Positions 46,602 through 57,492 of a DNA stretch of 64,000 nucleotides are shown piece after piece. Source of the DNA: Moniliella sp. 'wahieum' (Eukaryota; Basidiomycota; Moniliellomycetes; Moniliellales; Moniliellaceae); the NCBI GenBank assembly GCA_003971905.1, contig RSEE01000055.1, forward strand, positions 389,579 through 453,578, written 5' to 3'. The notes below the pieces were generated by a model that saw nothing but the letters and a program-made list of their open reading frames with translations, was not told the DNA's origin and did not search any database. A program made the translations under genes and the position numbers. Numbering within the stretch: the first letter of the stretch is position 1; each line of letters begins with the position of its first letter.

Positions 46602-48741
46602 TCATTCCATCCGATCTCGACTGGCCGCTCGCGGGGTGGGAGGAACGGTCGTTGTCCTGGCCTCGGTCCGATCGGGAAAAATTTCCGATCCCAACCCAGT
46701 TTCCGACTCGGCATCCCATCGCTCCAATTCCTCCGTCCCATGCGAACCCGACTCCGAATCGGAATCCGATTCGAGGGGGCCTGCACGCTCGCACCGTCGG
46801 TCTTGGTGCCCAAGACCCGCCCAACCCGGGCGACGGAGCACGCACGCTCTTCGGTCGAACAGGCGTCGACGTAGCGGATGCAGATGCAGATGCGACCCCG
46901 AAGCGGAAGCGGACATGGCTGACGTCGAAGGTATCGATCGACCCCACGCTTCTGTCTCAGCAGCTGCATCAGGTGGTGCACCTAGCGCACTACTTTCCTC
47001 AGCGATCGGACTTGCCTCCCTCTCACCCCAGGCGGGCACACTCAGAACGCTCCGGATCGACCCGTGGCTCGACCGACGAGGACGGCGTCGATTCACCAGG
47101 TCGCGGCCCACGCGGCGCAGAGTTCACTGTTGCCCCGTACGTGCTCGTGCTGCGCGCCGCTTGCACTTCAGCACTCAAAGTCAAATCCAGCCGCTGCTCC
47201 AAAGGCCATAGTGCGTTTGCAGTACCGGCCCCAACGAGAGTAAGAGTAGCGCCAAGAGCAGCGTGGGGACAGGATGCGGAGACCACCCGCTGGGATCGGT
47301 GGGATCAGTGGGTTTGGGAAGGTACAGCCACCCTACCACCCCGGCTCCCAACCATGCTTGGCCCGCGTCCAGCCGCTCGTCCGACAACCGTGGCACAACA
47401 AACGTCCGTCGCGGCGTACCCACACTGGCACAGGCTAATGTCACTAGACTCCCACAGGGCCAGAACGCAATTCGCGACCAGAGAAGGTACGCTGCCAAGC
47501 GGTCCGTAGCTTGGGCATGCGAAAGTACCTGACGCCAGTACCCGACGTGGCTTTCTACCACTTCCATCCCAGCTAATGACATGCGCAGCGTACGTCCAGC
47601 TCGTACGCTACTACACAGCTCGGGATCGTCGCCTGCCGCCAAAAATGAAAAAAAAATGAACATGGGGTGAGAGGGGAGTGGTGAGTGGTGAGTACTGAGT
47701 GAACAAGGGCAGCCTTCCGGAACAGATAGCGTCAATACGTACCATCAGTACCCATATCGTTGCCAACATAGGACTCCAGAAGGCTCCGGCACACATGGTG
47801 AGAGACAGGTGCCCGGTAACGAGAATGCTTGCACACTGCCACGGCACTGGGTCAGCTAACTGTAGGGTCCGCACCAGCGCAGAGAGCAAGGGCCAAGAGC
47901 CGAGAACAAAGTGCAAAGTGCAAAGTGCAAAGGGAAGGCGCAACGTACCAGAAAAAGGATGGTCCAGGCGAGGTGCAGCCGAACAGGATGCGCATGGACG
48001 TAGCGTCGGACCGCAGCGAGCAGCTGGGAAAGGTCGGTGTGGCTGCTGGGCCAGTGCCACAAGGGCCGGTCGGCACTAGGAGGGAGGAGGAGAGAGGGAA
48101 GAGGGAAGAGGGAAGGGCAGAGGTCAGGTTGCTGGCTACCTCGTCACGAAGAGGGAAAGCAAAAGTAAAGCGAGGGAGAGGGGAACGTACGGATCGACGT
48201 GGGGCAAGATGCGCGCGACAGTGGTAAAGACAATGGCAAGAACAAGGACGAGGATGAGGGCGGCACGCACGAGGGTGAGCAGCGTGCGTTGCTTAGCTAC
48301 GGGGGGAGGCATTGTAGGCGGAAGAGGGAGCTCGGGTCAGACGCATCGGCCTCAATGTCCAAGTTGACGTGCAGCGGCAAGTGCGAACTAGAACGAAGCG
48401 CGTACAGCGTGCCCCAGTCGTTCCGCCCTAGGTACTCGTCCTCGCCCCATCGGCCGGCTCGACGGGGGCGACAATATCAATGTGCGCACTGGCGTTGGCG
48501 TCGTCCGTGTCGGGCAGGAAGAGGATCGGGCGGGAGGCTCGGCGGGCGGGGAGGCTGGCCGTGCGTGGGAGGCGGTGGGCTCCGGCGTGGACTCGGCGGC
48601 CATCGCGAGCTGTTTGACCGGCCGGCTGGAGGGGATGGGGGGGTTACTGAGTCGTGTTGTTGTTGTGTTGTGTTGATTGTGGTGGGCGGGCAGGCCGGCA
48701 CGGGGCGGGTGCGCATTAGCTAAGCCAAGCCGCGCCGTCAT
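46602..48741 (-). CDS. VTT-domain (TVP38/TMEM41-like) membrane protein
   Basis: Probable ER or Golgi multipass protein of the VTT/DedA group, some of which act as lipid scramblases. Read on the minus strand: a Pro/Ser-rich N-terminus from 48,741, a first transmembrane segment VRAALILVLVLAIVFTTVA (~48,265-48,210), then after an intron (~48,183 to ~48,081) the exon PADRPLWHWPSS...HLAWTILFL, and after a second intron (donor near 47,946) QAFSLPGT, LTMCAGAFWSPMLAT (~47,850-47,750). The QAF.LPG block followed by a small-residue helix is typical of VTT domains. Later AYLLWSRIAFWPCG and LACASVGTPRRTFVV (~47,480-47,395) fit the second conserved helix pair. A Ser/Glu/Asp-rich tail follows to ~46,602. 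Frame shifts make the ends uncertain. Family assignment rests on pattern, not on a clear signature. Confidence 0.5.
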
Positions 48742-49042
48742 CCATGCCTGTCACCCATCCCTCCCGCCCAGCCGACGTCGCTCGAGATCGGCCGGACGCA
48801 TCTCACCCATCGCACCTCTCACCCTTGGACCGTCTGGCCACGCCCGACTGGCTACGCAAGAGAGCAAGCAGCTCGTCCAGCGCCTATGTCGCGTCTCCCA
48901 CCACACTTACCACACTTACTTCGTGCTTGCCATCGATTGCAGCTGGTTTCTACGCACTGCCCGCGCCAGTCATCGTGGCCTGCGCAGACGACGTGGCAGC
49001 GAGCCGGTTCCGCCTCCGCTCCGCCTCGGCTCCTTCTCCACC

Positions 49043-49834
49043 TCACTCCTTCACCACCTTTTCAATCTCCGGCAGCTGCAGTGTCCGCATCTGCCCATGC
49101 CCCTCAAACACAGCAGCTCAATGTCTGCCCCAACACGCGTCGTCAGTATCCTCACCGCAGGGAAAAGTAGCAACGGAACCCAGGCTGCCAAACACGCAAG
49201 CAAGCAAGCAAACACGTACTCTTCGCCCCCGTCTGCACCACCTCGAGCAAGCTCTTGACCGCGAGCTTGATCGTGTCTTCCTTGTTCATCTCATCCTTGT
49301 AGTTCTTCTCGAGAAACTCGCGCACCGTCTTGGACGACCGGCCGATGGCACACGCCTTCCACGAGTAAAAGATGCCCGACGGCTCGGTCTGGTACAGCCG
49401 CGGCGTAGGGTCGTTGGGGTCAAAGCCCATGATGAGGCACGAGATCCCGTACGGCCGCACACCACCCGACTGGGTGTACTTTTGCGCCATGCCACCAATG
49501 TAGCGCGTGATGTACTCGACCGTCACGGGGTCCTCGACAGTCAGGCGGTGCGACTGGCATTCGACCCGAGCACGGTCAATCAAAATACGTGCATCGGCCT
49601 GCAGACCAGCAAAGGCAAGACACCATGGTCGTCCAGCATCGCCGTCTTGCGCACCGTACGCGGGTCCTGCAGTTGCAGCACACTCTTCTTCTCCACGCCG
49701 AGCACCACAACGTCCTTGCCCTTCACACCGAGCGCGCAGGTACCCTTGCGCACAGCCTCGTTCGCATAGTCCACCTGGAACAGATGCCCGTCGGGAGAGA
49801 AGACAGTGAGTGCACGGTCGTAGCTGCGGGACAT
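49043..49834 (-). CDS. PRE6: 20S proteasome subunit alpha-4 (Pre6/PSMA7)
   Basis: Structural alpha-ring subunit of the 20S proteasome. The start at 49834 opens [20 protein letters not shown], the alpha-subunit signature, then [57 protein letters not shown] and [20 protein letters not shown], all specific for alpha4. Exon 1 is 49,834-49,220; the intron is 49,219-49,125 (GTACGT...GGCAG, 95 nt), with the join restoring KNIELL; exon 2 is 49,124-49,043, ending [10 protein letters not shown]. The frame shifts near 49,625 (between LDDH and [12 protein letters not shown]) and once in exon 2 near 49,098. It is divergent from the Nup98-like gene with 374 bases between start codons. Confidence 0.95.
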
Positions 49835-49866
49835 GTGGTGGTAGTGGTGGTGGTGGTGGTGGTGGG
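49835..49866. repeat. GTG trinucleotide repeat directly before the proteasome start codon
   Basis: About ten GTG/GTA triplets immediately 5' of the PRE6 ATG; on the transcript this is a CAC/CCA repeat in the 5' leader. Confidence 0.75.
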
Positions 49867-50208
49867 GCAAGGCAGCGAGCGCTTGGGCCTGGTTGCTGGT
49901 GCGACACGACGCTTGCTTGGCCCGACCAGGCGGCGCTGACGTTGCCTCGGCCCGTTCCGCCCGGGCGTTCCGCTGTGGGCGACCGTTGATTGATGAGAAT
50001 GGGTGAGGGGCGGCAACGCAGAGTACGTAAGCGTGTGCCAGTAGGGTTGGGCGAGCGGCGCGAGCTTTTTAAATGTTAACATTGAAGGACGCTTATCAAT
50101 ATCAGCCAACTGCGGGCATTCCGTATTGTTCCCATCCCAGCATCCGCCACATCGCATCGCATCCCTCGGCCCTCAGGAGCCACTCTCCGCGGCCACGCCT
50201 CTCCCGCC

Positions 50209-51811
50209 ATGTTCGCCCGCGCCGCGCCCGCCCCACCCCCTCTCCGCCCCATGGCCAGCGCACCCCCCGCCGCGCAGCGCCCATCCCCCGTTTCTCTCCG
50301 CCCCGTCTACGCCCGCAGCAGTGCGCCACCACCCTCGTCTGCTCCATCACCGCCCTGCCCCCGTTCGAGCGCCTGAGCTTGAGGAGCTGCGCGCAGCCGA
50401 CTATGCGCATGGACGCGCCCCGCCTGCCCGCTGATCAGTGCGGCCGATCGCCTGTGGGATCCTTCCTACCATGCCCAGGCACACGAGGAAGCTGGTGGGA
50501 TCATCATGTCGCCGGTTACCCTACCTGGGTACGAGCACCTGAGCTTAGAGGAATTGCGCCTGCTCGATTCCCGTTATGGATTGTGTTTTCCACCTTCCTC
50601 CTGCCCTGTACCTCCAAACGGCACAGCCGCTCACCCCGAACCGCTCACCCCGAATACCGCCCGGCCTCCTTGCCCGATGGATTGTACATGTCCATCACAG
50701 CCATGCCCCCCTACGCCAAAGCCAGCTTCGAAGAGCTCCGGGCGCAGGATTATGCTTGCATGAAAGCCCGAACAAGCTTGGTTGCGTCTCAATCGCCATC
50801 TATATCGAAATTGCCTTCGGAATCGCAATCACAACCGCAATCGGAATCGCAATCGCAATCCGAGCCGGTAGCTTCCGTACCTACTACGCCTACAACCGGC
50901 CCTGCTGTGCCCCACAATGTTGATGCCTTACGGGGACATGAACCACTGGCACCTTTGCCATCGCACTCGGTACCAGCATTGTCGCGCCCACGTTCTTCCT
51001 CTGTGGCTAACGCCAATCCTCCATGCCCCGCTCGAGAGGACAACTGCCCTTTCACCCTACCTGTTCCCCCCACCGCATCAAGCTCCTCCTCACCCCTCGA
51101 CATCGGGATCGACTATGCGCCTATTTGATCCCAACAAGGAAGTGCAATCCATGCCCAAGAGCCTTACCGCAGTCCACCCTTACCTCTGTCCCGCCCTGGA
51201 GGAGCGCCGCCACCGAGCTGGGCGCCTACACGTCCATCGAGCCGGCATCGGGATCGGGATCGGCATCCGCATCGGGTTGGGATTGGTATCCTGCCTTCGT
51301 TCCATTTTCTCTGCACCACTTGAGTTTCATCCGATGGGCTACCACGTCTCCCCTCCCCTTCGCCACCTGGCCACCTTATCCTCGGCCCAGTTGGCTGCAG
51401 TTGACGATCTGACGATCCAAAGGGACGGCTATGGCCTGATCCAGTTCCTCGAACCGGTCGATTTGACCCAGGTACCACTCTCGACCCTCTTGGGCGGCGT
51501 GGTGGTGGTGCGCAAGAAGACCGTGCTGCTGTACCCAGACGCAAAGGAAGTGGACGAATCGGCAGAGGGCGTAGTGGATGGCTGGATCGGCGTTCCACGT
51601 CCACCAGTAGGAAGGGATTGTTGCGCACAGCTTTGGTACGCTTGGAACAGTGCTGGCCTACCACCATACCGCACACTAACTGGCCCATTCGCGATACTGC
51701 CCATCCTGCCTCCCGTCGGTACGTGGCGAGCTTGCGCGCCCGCCGAAGCAACGCTTTGTCGCGTACGACGCAGACAAGGGCCGCTGGACTTTCCTCACAC
51801 ACTGGGATTGA
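50209..51811 (+). CDS. Nup98/Nup116-like nucleoporin: three GLEBS-like motifs plus APD
   Basis: Nuclear-pore component of the Nup98 family, which binds Gle2/Rae1 through a GLEBS motif and docks to Nup96/Nup82-type partners through its C-terminal domain. The ATG at 50209 lies in CCGCCATGTT. Three copies of the GLEBS end are seen: SITALPPFERLSLEELRAADY (~50,343; shown as two parts SITALPPFER and LSLEELRAADY), TLPGYEHLSLEELRLLDSRY (~50,518), and SITAMPPYAKASFEELRAQD (~50,691). A Ser/Gln/Pro-rich linker follows, then an autoproteolytic domain (~51,330-51,811): GYHVSPPLRHLATLSS, LTIQRDGYGLIQFLEPVDLT, GGVVVVRKKTVLLYPD and FVAYDADKGRWTFLTHWD directly before the stop. I see no FG repeats. The HF-S cleavage site of Nup98 is replaced by HWD-stop. 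Frames shift near 50,381 (one G missing), 50,590, 51,110 and 51,620. Confidence 0.75.
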
Positions 51812-52310
51812 GTGATGCATGATGGGAATGAGCACAGCGTGGGGGTAAGCGTGCGGTTGGTGGGATCCTTTTTCTTCTTTCTTTTGAGCCCGATTGGGTT
51901 GGAGTGTGCATGTGGATCGGAGCAAACATCTGGGAAACTGTCGCAACCAACAGATATATAGTCCGCGTAGATCTTACGCCCTTGGATGGGTCGTGAACGA
52001 TGCGTGGTGATCGACAAGTACCAAGTGCGGGCGCGTTGAAACGTTGAAGATTCAATTGAATGGCGAGGGGCGTCCACGCGTCACCTATCTTTCACGCATC
52101 ATCCGTTTCCCTGCTGCCTCCGTCGCTGTTCCGCCAGAGGGCGGAATGGGGCGTGCAGCGCACTGATGCATGATGCTGCGCCATCGCATGCCATGTCGCA
52201 GATGGCTCCCCTCAGGCCTCCCGGGCGCCACCACCACCGATTGCCACCCATTGCCACCGCCATTGCCACCGCCATTGCCACCGCCATCGCCACCATTGCC
52301 TGTTGCGCAC
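51812..52310. other. Spacer between Nup98-like and TAF1 genes
   Basis: Contains TATATA at ~51,955 and CCATTGCCACCG repeats (~52,238-52,300) near the TAF1 start. No gene seen. Confidence 0.5.
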
Positions 52311-55300
52311 GATGGACGAACGTGACGAGCGTGGGGCATCCGACATGCTCGGGGCCTTGGCCTGGGCCAGGTGCTGCGTGAGCTCGGCGTCGCCGACGAG
52401 GGTCGTCCGAGGCAATGCACAAGCTCGGGCTGGCCCAGCACTCGGCTCTGCAGGCATCGACCATCTACAATGACAACTTTGAGGACGACGATGGCGGTCT
52501 TCCTGAGCCCGAGATGACCGAGGAGGAAAAAATCGCTCGCGCCCAACAGCAGGCCGAAGCTGAAAAGTATTATCGTCTTGGTGCCGCCTCGCTCCTGCCA
52601 CAACACAAGTCGGAGGAACAAATCCTCCGCGAGAAAAAGGAGAAAGCACAGCTCGTTCTTAACCAACTCAAACAATTGTTGCCTGCGTACAAACGTGATG
52701 CCGTACTTGACTTTACCGAGCTGTTTACTGCACCCCGCCCAGCCAAGAAGCGCAGGTTGGTCCCACCCAAGGGGTTTGGTGCGTATCCCCTATCTTTTGC
52801 CCTCCCCTCGCCCCCCTTCCCCACCCCCCGCCACTCCCTCGTGCTAACACTAACACTCTCTTCCAGGTCTGGCTCCTCCTCCGGCTGTGCCCTTGAGCAG
52901 CGACAGGAGGTGTCGCGCTATCACCCAGATGTGACAGTGCGGCCAGTTTCAGACTTGGTGGACAAATTCAAAACGACCTCGGGCCGGCCCGCGGCCGGGT
53001 GGAGCAATTGCAGGAAGAACTGTTGGACCCTTCCTTGTCGACGGAAGGATGGAAAAGCCAAGCGTGGACTGTGGCTGAGGGCGACTTCTTCCGTAAGGCC
53101 GCCACACTCACTGACGACTTTGATTGGGACGACGCGATTCGGTGGCACGCTCAACTCAAACCCAAGGGACCCACCCAGTTTTACTTTGACCTGAACGATG
53201 ACCAGATGGTGTTTGAGGAGGTGACGCCGGATGCGTCCAGTGCCCAGGTACAGCACCTTTCTGCCCGTGCCGCACGCTCGGCAGCCAACTTGAACCCCTC
53301 AATTGTCCAGCGACCGGTTCTATGAGATCCCAAGAGAGCATCGGCAGAAGGTGCGACAGACTTTGGGTCAATTGGTTGTCCAGCACGCTCGTCCTGCTGC
53401 CCATCTTCAACTGCCGTTCTACAAGACGCGCTTGATCAAGGAAGAACTCAATTCGCTCCATCGTCCTCCCATCCAATTCCCAACCAACATTGTCATCCCG
53501 TTCAACAAGGTCCAGTCCAGTCGCAAGGACCGACACAAGAAAGCTAAGGGAAAAGATGCGTTTGACGTGTTCCACTCGACCAGCGATTTGAGTCTGAAGG
53601 ATACAAGCTCGTTTGTTGTACGAGTACTCAGAGGAACACCCGCCCGTACTGTCCAACTATGGTATGGGCCACATTCTCGTCAACTACTTCCGTAAGAAGA
53701 GTGCCAAGGAAGAAACCATCCCGCGTGCCGACTTGGGCGAGACATTTGTGTTGGAACCACAGGACGAATCGCCGTTTATGGGATTTGGTCAGTGGAGCCA
53801 GGACAGATGCAGCCAACACTGTACAATAATATGATCCGAGCCCCACTCTTCCCCCACAAACCCCAACCCACTGATTTTCTCTTGATCCGCAACACTAACA
53901 AGGACCAAGTCACCTACCATCTCCGCAACATTCAACACGCCTTTGTTGTCGGCCAACAGTTCCCCATTGTCCAGATCCCCGGACCACATGCACGCTTGGC
54001 CACCAACTTGATCAAAACTCGCCTCCACATGATTGCCCACAAACTCATCCAGCGCAGCAAGGGTCATCGGATCAAGATGCATCGCGTCATGCGCTACTTT
54101 CCCGATTACAACGAGTTGCAGATGCGCCCACGACTCAAAGAGTTTATGGAGTACAACCGCAAAGCTGGCGATCCCGATCAGGGCTTTTGGAAATTGATGC
54201 CCGGAGTGGTGGTGCCAGAGGAAGGTGCATTGTACAAGCAGCTCCCACCGGAACATATGGTCCTATGCGAGAGCATGCAAGCTGGCCAACAGCGTTTGGT
54301 CGATCTGGGTCTACTGAAATTGGGCGACGATGCGAATGAAGATGAAGATTCGGGCGAAGGGAACGAAGTGGAGCAGTCAGTGGCACCTTGGTTGTCGAGC
54401 AAAAACTTTTTGAATGGTGCATCGGGCAAGGCGATGCTGGCCCTTCATGGAGAAGGTGATCCATCCGGTCGTGGCGAGGCGTTCAGTTTCATTCGTGTCT
54501 CGATGAAGGAGATTTTCATTGCGGCGGGCGAGGATCCATTGGAAAAGCGCGCGGCAATGGAGGCTGAAGCAATGAGCAAGTCGGGTCACCGGTACAATGT
54601 CGCAGAACAACAACAAATCTATCGCTCGGAAATCAATCGTATCTGGGCGGCGCAACGGCGTGCGCTCAGCGCCCCTAAACCACCCAAAATCACACGTCGC
54701 GATTTGGTCCCCCTCCACCGTGCTGTGCGCGCATACGAACAGGAAATCCTGGCCAACCAAGAAGCAAGGGAGGACGAGGCGTTCTCGGCTCCACCTACGA
54801 ACCACGATCGGTACGAGGGTAAGATCCTTCGTATTCGTCGCTTGGTCGATGGCGAATGGCGCACCGAGTATGTACGCGACAGGTCAACGATGGAGGATTA
54901 CCTCCGCCAACGACAGACCATGTTGGATGCCCAGATGGAGACGGAACAGCTGGCTCCGACGGGCGATGCAGTGTTGGATGCTGCGCGGCAAAAACGCATT
55001 GCACAAGCTATTGCTCATCTTAAGAAATGCCAGGACCGGCGGATGCAACGGAAACAAGCCCAGGCTGCCTCGGTGGGAAAAACGTTGGAAATCAACTTAC
55101 ACAAAGCAGCTACCCAACGCACGTGTGGACGGTGCGGTCAAGTAGGCCATATGGCCACCAACACTTCCTGTCCCTTGTTCAATAAAGTCCCACCGGCTCC
55201 AGCCTCTGCTGCCGCAGCTGCCGCTGCAGCTGCAGCGACGCTAATATGTCCTTGACCAACATGCCCGTCGGACTGGGATCAGCTAACCCCTTTGCCCTGT

Positions 55301-55467
55301 CCTCCTCCACGGTTAATATTCGTGGTCCGGCAGGTTCGCCTCCAGGCTCAGCTCGTAGCCCTATCGCCCCTCTCTCGGCGGCCTCATCTCCTCCCCCTCC
55401 CCTCCCCGCTGGACCAAAGCTCAAGTTTAAGATGAAGAAGCGCCCGAGCACCCCGGCTGCAGGGTGA
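52311..55467 (+). CDS. TAF1: Transcription initiation factor TFIID subunit 1 (TAF1)
   Basis: Largest TFIID subunit, scaffold for promoter recognition by RNA polymerase II. The N-terminus is uncertain; MDERDERGASDMLGALAWA at 52311 is my best start. Then STIYNDNFEDDDGGLPEPEM (~52,460), an intron at 52,779-52,866 (GTGCGT...TCCAG, join KGFGLAPPP), and the TAF1 core (DUF3591): FYEIPREHRQK (~53,310), LRNIQHAFVVGQQFPIVQIP (~53,920), IRMHRV-like IKMHRVMRYFPDYNELQMRP (~54,073), GFWKLMPGVVVPEEG. A basic, Arg-rich stretch and a CCHC zinc knuckle CGRCGQVGHMATNTSCPLF (~55,126-55,182) follow, then an Ala run and a Pro-rich tail ending KLKFKMKKRPSTPAAG. No bromodomain is present, as usual for fungal TAF1. 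Frames shift near 52,400, 52,990, 53,320, 53,620, 53,790 and 55,240. Confidence 0.92.
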
Positions 55468-57492
55468 CGCGGATGTCGGACGTTGGACGTTGGACGTTGG
55501 ACGTTGATGGGGAGCGAACGTCCTGTTCCGTTCTGTTCCGTTTGGTTCCGGTCCGTTTGGTTTCGTTCGGTGGGCTCAACGGATATGCCTACTGATCTCT
55601 GAACTTCAGAGCGGACCCGTCGGACCGCACAGTGTATTTTTTGTTTTGTTTTTATATTTGGTTTGTTTGTTCGGGTGCTCAGGTACCAGTACGAGGTAGT
55701 GCACGCAAGTACTCAGCAAGTACTCCGTAGAAAAAGACCAAAAACAGGCAGTCGCTAGGGGAGTAGAGTCGACATGGTTGGGAAGGAGACGAAGGAAGAA
55801 GGTATAGATAGAGGCGAGCGCAAAAGATAAGGCCGAGGCGCAAGGACAATGCAGCAACTATATACTAGTGGGTGTGGTCAGGGCAGAGCAAATGCAGATT
55901 CGCTCGGTTGACGGATGATGCACTGATGAAGACTCGACGCTGAGCCCGCAGGCGCTTCTCGCAGGAACAGACTTCCTATACTACATCTTAATCCGGCCGA
56001 ACCACATAGAACCGCACCAATGGGACGCGCAAGAACACGGGTTGACCGTTGAGACGAGACGCCCGGACGACGGGATTCACTCCTGCGCGGCCTGTGGTCG
56101 ATCGAAATAGACAAAAAGCGCCAGTCTGCTCCCCTTTCCCCCGGCGAGAATCCAGAACATCATGATGCTTCACCTCTGCGAGCTCGCGATCTCCTCTCCG
56201 CCCTCCTCGTCTACCCCTCGGGAGCGATGAGGCGGCCGCAGATGCTGGCGTGATAGTAGGCCGGCCTGCGCCCAGGACCGTCAGGGTGCCTGTACCTGGC
56301 TTGCATGGAGCTGCGGAAGAAGAACCCGGACTTGGGGAAGACTCAGTCCAGCAGAGGGGCAGGACGATTTCGCCGTGGTATATCGATGACAAAACTTTGC
56401 CCTGCGAGGATGCCCGTGGGGTTAATTGGATAAATGGGAACGTTCAGTGTTCAGTGTTCAGTGTTCAGGGTCAGTATTCCGTCCGCCCCCGGCCATTGGC
56501 CATTGGCCATTGGCCATCATCGACATCCCAGCAGTTCGAAGAGGAGACCGGTTGGGCTGAGTTCGCTGCTTTTGTATGGACATTTCGACGGAAGAGAGGA
56601 AGCACGAAAACAAAGGAAAACATATTACCGGCTGGGTTGCTCCTGAAAGAGGATAATGATCATTATAATCATTGGAACACGTTCTGTACGAAGCAACAGC
56701 TGCCCTTAGTACCTGCCAATGGGATGTCTATAAAATGTGTGAAGGGGATTGCTTTGGGTGCCGAGATGGTATCTATTCCTCCTATATTCATCAGGCCTCA
56801 GGCTGCATGGAATGGTGCCTTCTATACCAGAGAAGACGGAGAAGCAATCGCGCACGGTAAACGTCGCGTGATGAGGGAGAGAAACACAAAGAGGTCAAAA
56901 GCTTCGAGGAAGATCTAGAACAGAGTCATACGCACAGCCGGAGGATATGTGTGTGTGACCCGTCATATATAGACTAGCGTGTACTAGTGAAAGAAGCGTA
57001 TGGATTGAAGTTGGGTGAGTTTCAACGATCCCTACTAGTCACTAGTAAGTCACTCCGAACATATTCATAGTCTCATGGTCCTCATCGACCCCCGCTGCGC
57101 GCCCTAGGGCCACGCGAGAGCCTAACCTGAAGCGAGCCGTTCATTAGGTTCCCTCCGGCGCAACTTTTTCAGGCCACAACCGAGATAGGGCTCTAGTTTC
57201 TTTTCGACCGAATACTGAGGGTCTTGTTGATCACATTTCTATAGCGCCTGACATTTGCCCTTTGCCCCCCCAAGCAGGGCCCAGCTGCCACCGCTCCCCG
57301 TCCCTGTCGCAAGCGCTTCATCGATCATCCCAGGCATCTAACCTCACGCACCACGCTACGGCTACCACGACTGCTCTACACAACCAAGATGGGAACGGAT
57401 TGAAAAGAGAAACCCCCAACAAACAAGCTTGTTACCACTGTTGGGACAAAGTATGGAACCGAGGCAAGGACAAGGAGGCAGAGACGTAGACT
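55468..57492. other. Spacer between TAF1 and eIF5 genes
   Basis: Begins with GTTGGAC x4 (~55,479-55,505) and GTTCCG repeats (~55,525-55,560). Contains the weak minus-strand candidate at 55,988-56,392, TTCAGTG x3 (~56,444-56,470) and CATTGGC x4 (~56,490-56,515). Frames 56,250-56,918 (+) have no domain. Confidence 0.5.
55988..56392 (-). CDS. Unrecognised small protein or gene fragment
   Basis: A 134-codon minus-strand frame. Its C-terminal half (TTGRAGVNPVVRASRLNG then VFLRVPLVRFYVVRPD) looks like folded protein rather than composition noise, and a shifted frame over its N-terminal half reads GRRPAYYHASICGRLIAPEG. Together these faintly resemble the N-terminal and S1-like segments of exosome subunit Csl4, but the family's RATE and FRPGD blocks are not found. 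It may be a real gene with frame errors, a fragment, or chance. Confidence 0.3.
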   Translation of the reverse strand: MSSIYHGEIVLPLCWTESSPSPGSSSAAPCKPGTGTLTVLGAGRPTITPASAAASSLPRGRRGGRRGDRELAEVKHHDVLDSRRGKGEQTGAFCLFRSTTGRAGVNPVVRASRLNGQPVFLRVPLVRFYVVRPD

